Assembly (NCBI GenBank): GCA_031256755.1
Contig: JAIRPZ010000194.1
Location: forward strand, 1 to 18,296
Source of the DNA: Planctomycetaceae bacterium
Lineage (GTDB): Bacteria > Planctomycetota > Planctomycetia > Pirellulales > Thermoguttaceae
DNA: 18,296 nucleotides
Direction: 5' to 3'
Shown: positions 6,476 through 14,399 of the stretch, piece by piece
Layout of the letters: every line of letters starts with the position of its first letter
Position numbering within the stretch: the first letter of the stretch is position 1
Notes under the pieces: model-generated
Seen by the model: only the letters and a program-made list of their open reading frames with translations
Databases searched by the model: none
What the model was told of the DNA's origin: nothing
Position numbers and translations under genes: made by a program

Positions 6476-8428
6476 TCATTTGCCTTTCACCAACACGACT
6501 TCCTCTTTTGTCAAGCCGTAAAGTTCGTAAACCAATGCGTTGATTTTATCTTCGCTGTACGCAATTTTTTCTTCTATGCGGTACAACTGCGGCGAGACCC
6601 GCACGTCTGCTTTTTCGTTGTAGAGCGCAACAAGTTGCGCCGCCAACTTCGCTATCGCGCGGCCTGTTTTGCTGTCCGCTTGAAAATCAGGAACAGGAAA
6701 ATCGTTTATCAAATTGATTTTAATTTCAGGGAACAGTTGACCGACTTGCGGATGGGCATTGCGGTAGTACCACGTGATTAACGACGAGTTCAGTAAACCG
6801 AGAAAAAAATACAAGTCAATGCTGTTTTCTTTCGGCAAACATATAAAAACATTGTTGCTGACATAATAATTCTCTTCGTCAATGCACGCTAATACGAAAT
6901 CGCCTGTCCGCCGGATGATTAACTTCGGCGTTTCAAAAAATTCTTTTCTGCCGAGATTGGCGTATTGCTTTTTTCCGAAATCATCTTTGGTGTAATGCAC
7001 CCATTGACCGCCCCATTGCAAACGGTATCGCTGGACTTCATCCCGCCCGAAAATCAATTTACGGCAATGCTTGTCCGTCTTCTTCGGAACAAACAATAAT
7101 TCACGGGCATTGCCGGTGTGGATTCCTTCGTGAACGGTAAAAAATTCTTTGAATGTCCGCAGTTGCCGCCATTTTTGCAATAACGGCAATGTTTCCTCTG
7201 TTAATAGTATGTTAAATTTGCTGCCCTGTAATTGCCGGAAAACGTTTTGGCTCATTTTCCGTGTTTCAACGTTTTGCTTTTTACGGTGAATAACAACTCT
7301 GACATTTTTTGTTTTTTTATTGCCGAAAGATTCTTTTTTGCCGATAAGCGTACACACTTCGATATTGCACTGTGCAAACGGTGTTCCCCAATGAACGATA
7401 TGCCGCAGCGTCAACGTGTCTAAAATGAGTTTCCGCGTTGTTTCGTAATTTTTCAGCAGCACAATGTCCGGCAGCACTTGTGCATAAAGACCGCCGCCCG
7501 GAATCAACTGCAACGCCCTTTCGATAAAAAACCGGAACAAATCCAATATGCCGGTCATCGAAGCCGGATAATGTGCTGCGTAATACTGCCGGATGATTTT
7601 GTCGAACTTCGCTGCTTTCTGTCCCCACGGCGGGTTGCCGATGACCGCATCAAAACCGCCTTGCTTCATCGCTGCCGGAAAATGATGCTGCCAATTCATC
7701 GGTTTGATTTTCTTTTCGTCCTGCGGGTCAAAATCAAGTTCGTAAAAATCTGTATCGACTAAACTGTTGCCGGCAACAATGTTGCTGTCAATGTTCGGCA
7801 GAACTTTTTCGTGAAAAATTTTTTGCGTGATTTCAATACTCGCATTCGTTTCTCCTTCGACGCACTTGATAAGCAAACTCAATTTCGTCATCTCCACAGC
7901 AATCATATCAATATCAACGCCGTAGATATTGTTGAGCAGAATCTTTTTCTTTTCCGATGCCGTTAATTGCCAATTCCGATTCAACGTGTCTGTTTTTAAT
8001 CCTTTCGGTTCTGTTCCTTTCGCTTGATATTCTTCGATGTATTTGTCCCGATGCCAATTCAAAAGATATTGATACGCACGAATTAAAAACACACCGCAGC
8101 CGCAAGCCGGGTCGATAATTTTTAATCCGGCAACTTGTGCCGGTGTCTTGCCTTCACATAATTTACCGACCGTATTTTCAATAATGAAGTCAACGATAGG
8201 TTCCGGCGTGTAATAGACACCGTCGGCTTTACGCTCTTCGGCACATGTCTTGCGGAATTCTTCATAGACCGTTCCCCAAGTATTAACAGGAATTTTTAAG
8301 AAATGCGGAATCAAATCGGCAAATTGCCGTACATCTGCCGTATTTTTCTCTAATATAGGCAGAAAATTTTTGAGTAACCAGTTGGACGGCTGTTCTTTTC
8401 TTCTATCGGACGTTTTCATTTTTTTCAA
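6476..8428 (-). CDS. N6-adenine DNA methyltransferase, Eco57I-like, without nuclease domain
   Basis: A 650-aa SAM-dependent DNA methyltransferase with its own target-recognition region. Motif I is DPACGCG (106-112; the usual Ser is Cys111). Motif IV is NPPW (265-268), typical of N6-adenine methylation. The region at about 15-80 corresponds to the connector helices of the neighbouring Type IIG enzyme. The C-terminal half holds a TaqI/Eco57I-type specificity domain (IIRRTGDF; LYFFLGLLNSSLI) and ends with DKINALVYELYGLTKEE. There is no PD-(D/E)XK nuclease domain. The coding region overlaps the upstream gene by 26 nt. An in-frame ATG lies at 8419, but the AGGA site (8440-8443) is better placed for the TTG at 8428; coupled translation is likely. 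It probably modifies the host site, perhaps the strand or site not protected by its partner. That is inferred by analogy with the separate M.Eco57I. Confidence 0.88.
   Translation of the reverse strand: MKKMKTSDRRKEQPSNWLLKNFLPILEKNTADVRQFADLIPHFLKIPVNTWGTVYEEFRKTCAEERKADGVYYTPEPIVDFIIENTVGKLCEGKTPAQVAGLKIIDPACGCGVFLIRAYQYLLNWHRDKYIEEYQAKGTEPKGLKTDTLNRNWQLTASEKKKILLNNIYGVDIDMIAVEMTKLSLLIKCVEGETNASIEITQKIFHEKVLPNIDSNIVAGNSLVDTDFYELDFDPQDEKKIKPMNWQHHFPAAMKQGGFDAVIGNPPWGQKAAKFDKIIRQYYAAHYPASMTGILDLFRFFIERALQLIPGGGLYAQVLPDIVLLKNYETTRKLILDTLTLRHIVHWGTPFAQCNIEVCTLIGKKESFGNKKTKNVRVVIHRKKQNVETRKMSQNVFRQLQGSKFNILLTEETLPLLQKWRQLRTFKEFFTVHEGIHTGNARELLFVPKKTDKHCRKLIFGRDEVQRYRLQWGGQWVHYTKDDFGKKQYANLGRKEFFETPKLIIRRTGDFVLACIDEENYYVSNNVFICLPKENSIDLYFFLGLLNSSLITWYYRNAHPQVGQLFPEIKINLINDFPVPDFQADSKTGRAIAKLAAQLVALYNEKADVRVSPQLYRIEEKIAYSEDKINALVYELYGLTKEEVVLVKGK
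6496..6526. repeat. 31-nt exact direct repeat shared by the two methyltransferase genes (C-termini, copy 1)
   Basis: Identical to 8435-8465. It encodes the terminal YELYGLTKEE segment of both proteins on the minus strand. Both genes therefore end in the same cassette, although the specificity regions just before it differ. Confidence 0.85.
7700..7737. repeat. 38-nt exact direct repeat in the methyltransferase core (copy 1)
   Basis: Identical to 9633-9670. On the minus strand it encodes DFDPQDEKKIKP, a conserved segment between motifs I and IV. Confidence 0.85.
7926..7972. repeat. 47-nt exact direct repeat in the methyltransferase core (copy 1)
   Basis: Identical to 9859-9905. It encodes WQLTASEKKKILLNNI on the minus strand. 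The sequence between this block and the 38-nt block is also nearly identical in the two genes (for example 7828-7880 against 9762-9814 differ at only a few positions). Confidence 0.85.
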
Positions 8429-11285
8429 CCAACCCGACTTCCTCTTTTGTCAAGCCGTAAAGTTCATAGACCAATGTGTTGATTTTATCTTCGCAGTATA
8501 TAATTTTTTGCGTCAAGTGATTTGTCTGAAAAGAATACTTTTTTTCATTGAGTTCCCGGTATAACCGCAGCAATTCGGCTGCCCGTTTAATGATTTCGTC
8601 ATAACTCTTTTTTTCTTGCGGATTGTTTCTGTCGATATTTTTAATCGGAATACTCAACAGCGCATTCTTCAATATCGAAATCGTTACAAAATATTCCCGA
8701 TAATAATAGGAAATTAATTTCGAATTTAACAATCCAAGAATATAAAGCAGCGATAAATCTGTTTTACGGGTTAACAGCATGGCATCTTTCACATACAAAC
8801 CGCCCTCATCATAAGTTGCCGCAATATTTTTACCGATTGCAGCGGTAATAATTTTTTCATTTTCAAACCTTTCCGCTTCGCCGGGACGTGCGGATGACGT
8901 GCAAGCCCGCATCTTTTTCGGATTGTATAAAACATATTCCGAAGGTTTGTCATAATAATACCGTTTCACTGCGCCGCTGCGGATAAACGGTTTGTATTCC
9001 GCCGTTTTTTTAACCGTTGACAGCAATTCCTCGTCTTTGCCGGTCTTGAATCCGTATTTGAAAGTGACAAATTTTTCAAGCGGTTCAAATGCGGCCAGTT
9101 TATCCCGTAGCGATTGACCCTCGTCTTTACCGTAAAGTTGAAAGTTATGCAGATGTGCCTGCTGAATAACGATTTGCGGAAATGTTCGAACTGCGGAAAT
9201 AACGGATTCCGCATTAAGCGATTCAACAGTAATAACGTTCTTGTCCCGTAATGCGGTATCTTCTGTTTTTTGGAAAACGAAAACACACGTTGCAACTGTT
9301 GCCTGTTTGAAAACCTTTACCGGCAGTTGCGTCAGTTTCTTAATGACCGCCGTTTGTAAAATAGACTTGCGTATTTCTTCAAAACTTTCAAGCGAAGTCC
9401 AAGTGTTCGGCACAATAAAACTAAACAACCCGTTCTCTCCGCAAAGAAACAACCCACGTTCCATAAAACATGAGTACAAGTCGGATTTTGCGATAAATGT
9501 TTTATACCGCTGCCGCAGATACGGCTTCAGATGTGCATCAATTCGATGCGGACGCACATACGGCGGATTGCCGATGACAACACTGAAACCGCCTTGCTTA
9601 AACACATCAGGAAATGTCAGCCGCCAACTGAACGGTTTGATTTTCTTTTCGTCCTGCGGGTCAAAATCAAATTCATAAAAATTGGTATCGACAAGTGAAT
9701 TACCGTTCTGAATGTTGCTATCAATGTCCGGCAGAACCTTTTCGTGAAAAATCTTCTGCGTGATTTCAATGCTCGCATTCGTTTCTCCTTCGACACATTT
9801 GATAAGCAAACTCAACTTCGTTATCTCCGCCGCAATCATATCTATATCAACGCCGAAAATATTGTTGAGCAGAATCTTTTTCTTTTCCGATGCCGTTAAT
9901 TGCCACTGTTCCGGCTTTTCCGGTTCGCGTCCGGGCATCAGCGTATCGTTCCTGTCCCCTTTCGGCATTGTGTTTTTTGCAAGATATTCTTCGATATACC
10001 GGTCCCGGTACCAATCGAGCAGAAAATGATAAGCACCCACGAGAAAACTGCCGCTGCCGCAAGCAGGGTCAAGTACCTTAATTTTTGCCGCCTGCTTCGG
10101 AGTTTTCTCTTTTAACAATTCACCGACAGTATTGGCAACCATATAATCGACAATATATTGCGGCGTATAATAGACACCGTTGGCTTTTCTTGCCGATTCT
10201 TTTGCCTCGATTTTAACGGCGTGTCTTGCCGTTAATCGAATCGTTCTGCCGAGGAAACGTTCATACGCGCTGCCGAGGATTTCAACAGGGATTTGCGAAA
10301 ACTCATACGGCGAAGGGTAATACAGATTCTTGATAATTGTTTTCAGAACGGCATCATCAACTTTGATTTGTTCGCTGACTTTATCCCGGTCGAAATTAAA
10401 CAAACCGGAGTTATATTTTTCATCTGCACGTTCAAACAGTGTGTAAAGTTTGTGATAACAATCTCCCGCCGCCGCCGTTTTCTGCAAGTTGCCGTGCGGT
10501 TCAACAAGACGGGATTCCGCCAGCCGCAGAAACACAATCCGGTTGAGCGTTTCCTGAACGAAAAAATTCAAATCGTCTTCGGTAATGTCAGGATGATTCC
10601 GGCAGACGTTTTTCGCCAGTTGTTCCCGCCATGTTTCAAGAAGTTGCAGGAATTCGTCATCAACGGCGGCAACGCCTTTTTTATCGCTTTTCTCTTGCAG
10701 ATATTTTTCAAGCGAGCCGCGGTGGACGTTATTGCGTTCAAATGTATTCCAGAGAAACTCAAAACCGTCTTCACGCCCGCCGCCGTTTTTTTCCGCAACG
10801 TCTAAATCTTCGTAAGTAAAATAGGACAACCGTCCGATATGCGGTTTATCATTTTTGTCCGGTTTTTTTGTGCAGTCATAAACCGCCCATTCTTTGCAGT
10901 TGGTCAGGATGCTGATACCGACATCTTTATTGCTCCAGCCGTAGCGGCGGACTTGAAACGCTGCTTCCTGATTATTTTTGATATTGAGGGACGGCGGTTT
11001 TATTTCGCTATAAAACAGAACGGTTTTGCCGATGCGGAAGGAATAGTCCGCTGCTTTATTTCCGCCGTCAACGAGAATACGGTCTTCGATAACGACTTCC
11101 CGAAACGATTCGGCAAGTCCCTGTTTATTGCCGATGTCCCAATTCAGCGCGGCAAACAATTTATCAATAAAATCCTGCCGCAGCGATGCTTCCTTGTAGC
11201 CCGGATTTTCAAACGTTTCCGTTTGTGAGCGGTATTTTTCAACAAGTCCGGCAATCATCCGGCGGGATTCGTCTTTGGAATACAT
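8403..11285 (-). CDS. Type IIG restriction enzyme/N6-adenine methyltransferase, Eco57I-like
   Basis: A 960-aa single-chain restriction-modification enzyme. The N-terminal nuclease has a PD-(D/E)XK pattern: Asp80 in AADYSF, Glu94-x-Lys96 in FYSEIK, then QVRRYGWS at 111-118. A helical connector follows (about 210-370), leading to ANGVYYTPQYIVDY, then motif I DPACGSG (406-412) and motif IV NPPY (573-576) of a gamma-type N6-adenine methyltransferase. The C-terminal part (about 680-960) is the target-recognition domain, including LSLLYILGLLNSKLISYYYR, and ends with DKINTLVYELYGLTKEE. Length and domain order fit Type IIG enzymes. It is the first gene of a two-gene minus-strand operon with a shorter paralogue. 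Its ATG lies only 8 nt after a TATAAT box and has no ribosome site, so the mRNA may be leaderless. ATG at 11258 is an alternative start. Confidence 0.92.
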   Translation of the reverse strand: MYSKDESRRMIAGLVEKYRSQTETFENPGYKEASLRQDFIDKLFAALNWDIGNKQGLAESFREVVIEDRILVDGGNKAADYSFRIGKTVLFYSEIKPPSLNIKNNQEAAFQVRRYGWSNKDVGISILTNCKEWAVYDCTKKPDKNDKPHIGRLSYFTYEDLDVAEKNGGGREDGFEFLWNTFERNNVHRGSLEKYLQEKSDKKGVAAVDDEFLQLLETWREQLAKNVCRNHPDITEDDLNFFVQETLNRIVFLRLAESRLVEPHGNLQKTAAAGDCYHKLYTLFERADEKYNSGLFNFDRDKVSEQIKVDDAVLKTIIKNLYYPSPYEFSQIPVEILGSAYERFLGRTIRLTARHAVKIEAKESARKANGVYYTPQYIVDYMVANTVGELLKEKTPKQAAKIKVLDPACGSGSFLVGAYHFLLDWYRDRYIEEYLAKNTMPKGDRNDTLMPGREPEKPEQWQLTASEKKKILLNNIFGVDIDMIAAEITKLSLLIKCVEGETNASIEITQKIFHEKVLPDIDSNIQNGNSLVDTNFYEFDFDPQDEKKIKPFSWRLTFPDVFKQGGFSVVIGNPPYVRPHRIDAHLKPYLRQRYKTFIAKSDLYSCFMERGLFLCGENGLFSFIVPNTWTSLESFEEIRKSILQTAVIKKLTQLPVKVFKQATVATCVFVFQKTEDTALRDKNVITVESLNAESVISAVRTFPQIVIQQAHLHNFQLYGKDEGQSLRDKLAAFEPLEKFVTFKYGFKTGKDEELLSTVKKTAEYKPFIRSGAVKRYYYDKPSEYVLYNPKKMRACTSSARPGEAERFENEKIITAAIGKNIAATYDEGGLYVKDAMLLTRKTDLSLLYILGLLNSKLISYYYREYFVTISILKNALLSIPIKNIDRNNPQEKKSYDEIIKRAAELLRLYRELNEKKYSFQTNHLTQKIIYCEDKINTLVYELYGLTKEEVGLVEKNENVR
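8435..8465. repeat. 31-nt exact direct repeat (C-termini, copy 2)
   Basis: Identical to 6496-6526. This copy lies at the end of the 960-aa gene and also carries the ribosome site for the downstream methyltransferase gene. Confidence 0.85.
9633..9670. repeat. 38-nt exact direct repeat in the methyltransferase core (copy 2)
   Basis: Identical to 7700-7737. This is the copy inside the 960-aa Type IIG gene. Confidence 0.85.
9859..9905. repeat. 47-nt exact direct repeat in the methyltransferase core (copy 2)
   Basis: Identical to 7926-7972. This copy lies in the 960-aa gene. Confidence 0.85.
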
Positions 11286-11293
11286 AATCCGTA

Positions 11294-11302
11294 ATTATAA
11301 CA
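11294..11302 (-). promoter_or_regulatory. Extended -10 promoter of the restriction-modification operon
   Basis: TGTTATAAT on the minus strand is a perfect extended -10 element (TGn plus TATAAT). No good -35 is seen, which is usual for this class. Only 8 nt separate the box from the ATG at 11285, so transcription should start at or within about 2 nt of the start codon. Confidence 0.5.
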
Positions 11303-11371
11303 AAAAACGCCGCCCGCAGTATCTGCCTATCGGTTCTCTTGCCGCACATTTCGCCTTGTATTCTAATCCTC

Positions 11372-11400
11372 TTGACACGATTCCGCAAAGCCGCTACACT
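11372..11400 (+). promoter_or_regulatory. Sigma-70-type promoter of the HlyD-like gene
   Basis: TTGACA (11372-11377), a 17-bp spacer, then TACACT (11395-11400). The -35 is consensus, the spacing ideal and the -10 matches at four of six positions. A start near 11407 gives a leader of about 33 nt before the ATG at 11440 and rules out the longer open frame that begins at 11275. Confidence 0.6.
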
Positions 11401-11439
11401 TTACGAAACTCTTTCTTGTGTGCGGAGTTTACAACTATT

Positions 11440-12834
11440 ATGATGACAGTGTTTTCAATCATTATCCGTTCCGGCATTTCCCTTGCTTTAATTGCGCTGA
11501 CGGCTTTTACTGTGGGCGCGATGATGCAGCCCCGTCCGATTCCGCAGCACACCGGCAGCGTGCTGCCGCCGAATTCCGTTGAGGTCGTGCCGATACAGCG
11601 GCATGAAGACGGGATCAATTTCGATATTGACGGCGAAGTCGTGCCGTTCCGCCGTGTAGATATTATTTCCGAAATCGCCGGACGCGTGATTTACAAATCC
11701 GAAAACTGCCGCTCCGGTAAAACCGTACAGCAGGGAGAAGTCCTGATGCGGATTGATCCGGTGGATTATCAACTTGCTGCCGATCAAGCCGAAGCCGCCA
11801 TGAAACAGGCACAGGCGAGCATTGCCGAAAATGAAGTCCAGCGGCAAAATACCGAAAAAGAACTCGGTCTTGCCAAAGAACATGTCGAATTATCACAGCG
11901 GGATTACGACCGGAACAAGCAGTTGGCGGATTCCAAAACGATTACGCCCGCCGATTTGGACACGGTACAGCAAACGCTTCTTTCATCGCAGGAAAGCGTG
12001 CAGAAACTTCAAAATCAACTCCGGGTTTATGAAACGCAAGCCGAAAAACTGAAAGTATCCCTGAAAAAAGAGGAACTTGCCCTGCGGACAGCGGAACTGA
12101 ACATCGAGCGGACGGAAGTCAAAGCCCCGATAACCGGAGTGGTGACAGCCGATGTTTTTGAAGTGAATACGTACATTCAGAAAGGGACCGACATTGCGAA
12201 AATCCTCGACACCGCGCAGTTAGAAATTCAGTGCAGTTTATATATGAAGCAGATTCAGTGGATTTGGCGGCAAGCCGAAGAGAGTAACGGTTATGTTTTC
12301 CCGCCGACACCGGTTTCGATTTTATTAGAAATTGACGGAAACCACTGGGTTTGGGAGGGGGAATTGCGGACGATTGACGGCGGCATTATGAATGCGGCAA
12401 CCCGAATGGTGCCGTGCCGGGTCAAAGTAGATGATCCTCAATCGGCAAAAAAAATCGTGTCTTTCGATCCGCCCCGTGCGGAAGCGGAGAAAAACGCACC
12501 GCCGCTTTTTGCCGGAATGTATGTCAAAGTGGTGGTTCATTCCAAACCGTCTATTCCGCTTTACCGGATACCGGAGCGGGCATTGCTTCCCGGCAATAGG
12601 ATTTGGACAGTGGAAAAAGACGGTACGCTGCGTCAACATTCGATTCGGATTGCAACGACTACGCCGCAGAAATACGTGTTGTTTTACGCTGATTCGGAAA
12701 AAGTTCAGGCAAACGATTTTGTAGTTGTTTCTCCGCTTGCTTCTCCGCAGGAAGGGAGCAAAGTGCAAACGGTGCAGCAGGTTGCGGAAAAAACAGAAAC
12801 GGAAACCGCTACTGCCGGCAAACCGGTTTCCTGA
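11440..12834 (+). CDS. HlyD/RND-type periplasmic adaptor (membrane fusion) protein
   Basis: A 464-aa adaptor that in this family links an inner-membrane efflux pump to an outer-membrane channel. An N-terminal membrane anchor lies at about 5-27 (SIIIRSGISLALIALTAFTV). The first lipoyl half-motif is at about 68-107 (IISEIAGRVIYKS, then GKTVQQGEVLMRIDP), followed by a long coiled-coil hairpin (about 110-227). The second lipoyl half is at about 226-258 (EVKAPITGVVTADVF, YIQKGTDIAKIL), followed by beta-barrel and membrane-proximal segments. The frame is open from 11275, but the promoter at 11372-11400 and a GGAG site at 11424-11427 support the ATG at 11440 (a second ATG follows directly). No RND, ABC or MFS pump gene is adjacent on this strand. 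Adaptor identity is sure; the pump partner and substrate are unknown. Confidence 0.88.
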   Translation: MMTVFSIIIRSGISLALIALTAFTVGAMMQPRPIPQHTGSVLPPNSVEVVPIQRHEDGINFDIDGEVVPFRRVDIISEIAGRVIYKSENCRSGKTVQQGEVLMRIDPVDYQLAADQAEAAMKQAQASIAENEVQRQNTEKELGLAKEHVELSQRDYDRNKQLADSKTITPADLDTVQQTLLSSQESVQKLQNQLRVYETQAEKLKVSLKKEELALRTAELNIERTEVKAPITGVVTADVFEVNTYIQKGTDIAKILDTAQLEIQCSLYMKQIQWIWRQAEESNGYVFPPTPVSILLEIDGNHWVWEGELRTIDGGIMNAATRMVPCRVKVDDPQSAKKIVSFDPPRAEAEKNAPPLFAGMYVKVVVHSKPSIPLYRIPERALLPGNRIWTVEKDGTLRQHSIRIATTTPQKYVLFYADSEKVQANDFVVVSPLASPQEGSKVQTVQQVAEKTETETATAGKPVS

Positions 12835-12845
12835 CAACAGAACAG

Positions 12846-13079
12846 AGTGCCGGAATGCCCCCTGCCCCGCCATAAATATGACTCCGCAACCGGTACGTCT
12901 GTGCCTTCGGGAATAAACATTTTTTCACGCGGATAGTCCTCTTCTAACCGCTTGACTCATTCTTTTCCGATTAAGTCATCTCGGGTGCGTTTGCCGTTCT
13001 CAAATACGTCCATTGCGTCAAACTTGCCGTCGCCGTTAAAGTCGTCGTAATAGTGGTTGAATGACCCGTCAGATTTCAT
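12846..13079 (-). pseudogene. EF-hand-containing small gene interrupted by one TGA
   Basis: On the minus strand, ATG 13079 overlaps the stop of the preceding TIM-barrel gene by 11 nt. It encodes 40 aa (MKSDGSFNHYYDDFNGDGKF and onward, ending DLIGKE) before a TGA at 12959-12957. The part DDFNGDGKFDAMD has the DxNxDGxxD spacing of an EF-hand/dockerin calcium loop. The same frame continues after the TGA with plausible protein (VKRLEEDYPREKMFIPEG, then TDVPVAESYLWRGRG) until it meets the end of the opposite HlyD-like gene. A single TGG-to-TGA change would explain the break. It could equally be a functional 40-aa peptide coupled to the upstream gene. The full-length family is not recognised. Confidence 0.4.
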
Positions 13080-14004
13080 ACCAGCAATGTTCCCGAAGAA
13101 CCGCCAAACTTTTCGGAACAGCAATTTTCGGGTCGGCTTTGCCCTCAAATTCCAGAGAAACAAAGCCGCGGTATTTGTGTTTGCGCAGCATTTCGCCGAT
13201 TCGGGCATAATCCAAATCAAGCGTGTACCAAACACCGCCGCCATGATAGGTCTTCGCCTGAACAAAAACCGTCGGCGGCATAATCTTTTCCAATTTTTCG
13301 TAAGGATTTTCCAAAAAATTACCGGTATCCATCGTTGCCCGCAGCCACGGAGAATTGACGGCATTGATAATTTTGAGCAGCCCTTCCGGTTCGCGGGCAA
13401 GTCCCCAGTGATTTTCCAAACCGAGCAGTACACCACACTTCTCCGCCGTTGGTAAAATCTTTTCAAAAGATTCGATGACCCAAGGGAAAGCGTCTTCGTC
13501 CTTATATCCCGGCAGCGGCGGTTCAATGCCGCGGTTCTTCATCAATTCATCAAAGTTCTTCGATGTTCCCCAGCGTCCCGTATTGACACGAATGATCGGA
13601 ATACCAAGTTCATAAGCAAGTTCGATACTGGCAATCGTTTTGGCAATGTTTTCTTTGCGGTATTCAGCATCGGGACGGACAAACCCCTGATGAGTCGACA
13701 AACTGCACAGCGACATACCGGCTTGAAACGTTTGCCGCTTAATGTTTGCCAGCGAGGGTTTATCGGTTTTTGTCATTTGGACTTCGAGGATTTCAACCGC
13801 ATCGAATCCCATTTCGGCTGCCTGTGTAATGCAGGTTTCGATAGGCGTTTTCTTTTCTTCGAAATGCCAGAAGGAATAAGTGGATACCGCAATCGGCAAT
13901 CCTTTGCGTTTGGTTTTTTCTGTACTGCCGGCGTAAACCGGCAGAGCGGCGGCGGTGCAAAGACCGGCAGCCGTTCCTCCTAAAAAATCTCTTCGGGTCA
14001 GCAT
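13069..14004 (-). CDS. Tat-exported sugar phosphate isomerase/epimerase-like TIM-barrel protein
   Basis: A 311-aa protein of the xylose isomerase-like TIM-barrel superfamily (AP endonuclease 2 type). The N-terminus MLTRRDFLGGTAAGLCTAAA is a clear twin-arginine signal, so the folded protein is exported. Barrel segments include CITQAAEMGFDAVEI, GIPIIRVNTG, GVLLGLENHWG, ATMDTGNF, VQAKTYH and GFVSLEFEG. The Glu (GLENH), Asp (MDTGN), His (KTYH) and Glu (SLEFEG) sit where family members bind a divalent metal. The ATG at 14004 begins the Tat motif and is preferred. A TTG at 14043 would extend the protein by 13 residues and spoil the usual Tat position, and neither start has a strong ribosome site. 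Such proteins are numerous in planctomycetes and act on sugars or cyclitols; the substrate here is unknown. Confidence 0.85.
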   Translation of the reverse strand: MLTRRDFLGGTAAGLCTAAALPVYAGSTEKTKRKGLPIAVSTYSFWHFEEKKTPIETCITQAAEMGFDAVEILEVQMTKTDKPSLANIKRQTFQAGMSLCSLSTHQGFVRPDAEYRKENIAKTIASIELAYELGIPIIRVNTGRWGTSKNFDELMKNRGIEPPLPGYKDEDAFPWVIESFEKILPTAEKCGVLLGLENHWGLAREPEGLLKIINAVNSPWLRATMDTGNFLENPYEKLEKIMPPTVFVQAKTYHGGGVWYTLDLDYARIGEMLRKHKYRGFVSLEFEGKADPKIAVPKSLAVLREHCWYEI

Positions 14005-14105
14005 AATAAAAGGAAAAGGATTAGATGATCCAATGAAAATCAATCACCGTAATTTCAGGATTTTATCCGGTCATTTTCCTTTGTCAAGGACTGCCCGCTG
14101 CTTTT

Positions 14106-14267
14106 TTATCTTTCCGAACTGCCGGTTTTGACTTTGACCGCCTTACCGGCATCAAACGTTTTCGTTACGTTTCTTTCTTTGCCGGTGATTTCGATTTCAA
14201 ACGGTGTCGTTTCCGCAGACGTGTACTGTTCTTCGACCAGCCGGTACGTGTTGTAACGAATAATCAC
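14106..14267 (-). CDS. Small hypothetical protein, 53 aa
   Basis: A minus-strand frame opens with GTG at 14267 and ends with TAA at 14108-14106. It encodes a polar, beta-rich peptide (IIRYNTYRLVEEQYTSAETT, then FEIEITGKERNVTKTFDAGK, then AVKVKTGSSER). Amino-acid composition and the high Lys/Thr/Glu content look protein-like rather than random. The frame is closed just upstream by a TAA and there is no clear ribosome site, so it may instead be the C-terminal remnant of a longer gene. It lies between flagellin and the TIM-barrel gene on the same strand, about 100-130 nt from each. No family is recognised. Confidence 0.35.
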   Translation of the reverse strand: MIIRYNTYRLVEEQYTSAETTPFEIEITGKERNVTKTFDAGKAVKVKTGSSER

Positions 14268-14399
14268 GATGATATGCAGTAAAACGTGTTAAGGTTGAAA
14301 GTATTTTACGGAAAAGCAGAACATTTTGCAAGTTCACCGGGCAGCGTATACCGCACCGCACGCTGTAAAGTAAACCGGTTGCCGCCAGCCGACCGTTTT

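Noticed and set aside
10293..10805. 170-aa open frame on the plus strand inside the Type IIG gene
   Set aside because: It is antisense to well-conserved nuclease and connector coding sequence and shows no start signal or family features.
11275..11439. 55-codon upstream extension of the HlyD-like protein
   Set aside because: It would start upstream of the consensus promoter, overlap the divergent gene start and put the membrane anchor far from the N-terminus.
12957..13526. 189-aa minus-strand frame over the end of the TIM-barrel gene
   Set aside because: Upstream of 13079 it is an out-of-frame shadow of the TIM-barrel gene; only the last 40 codons look coding.
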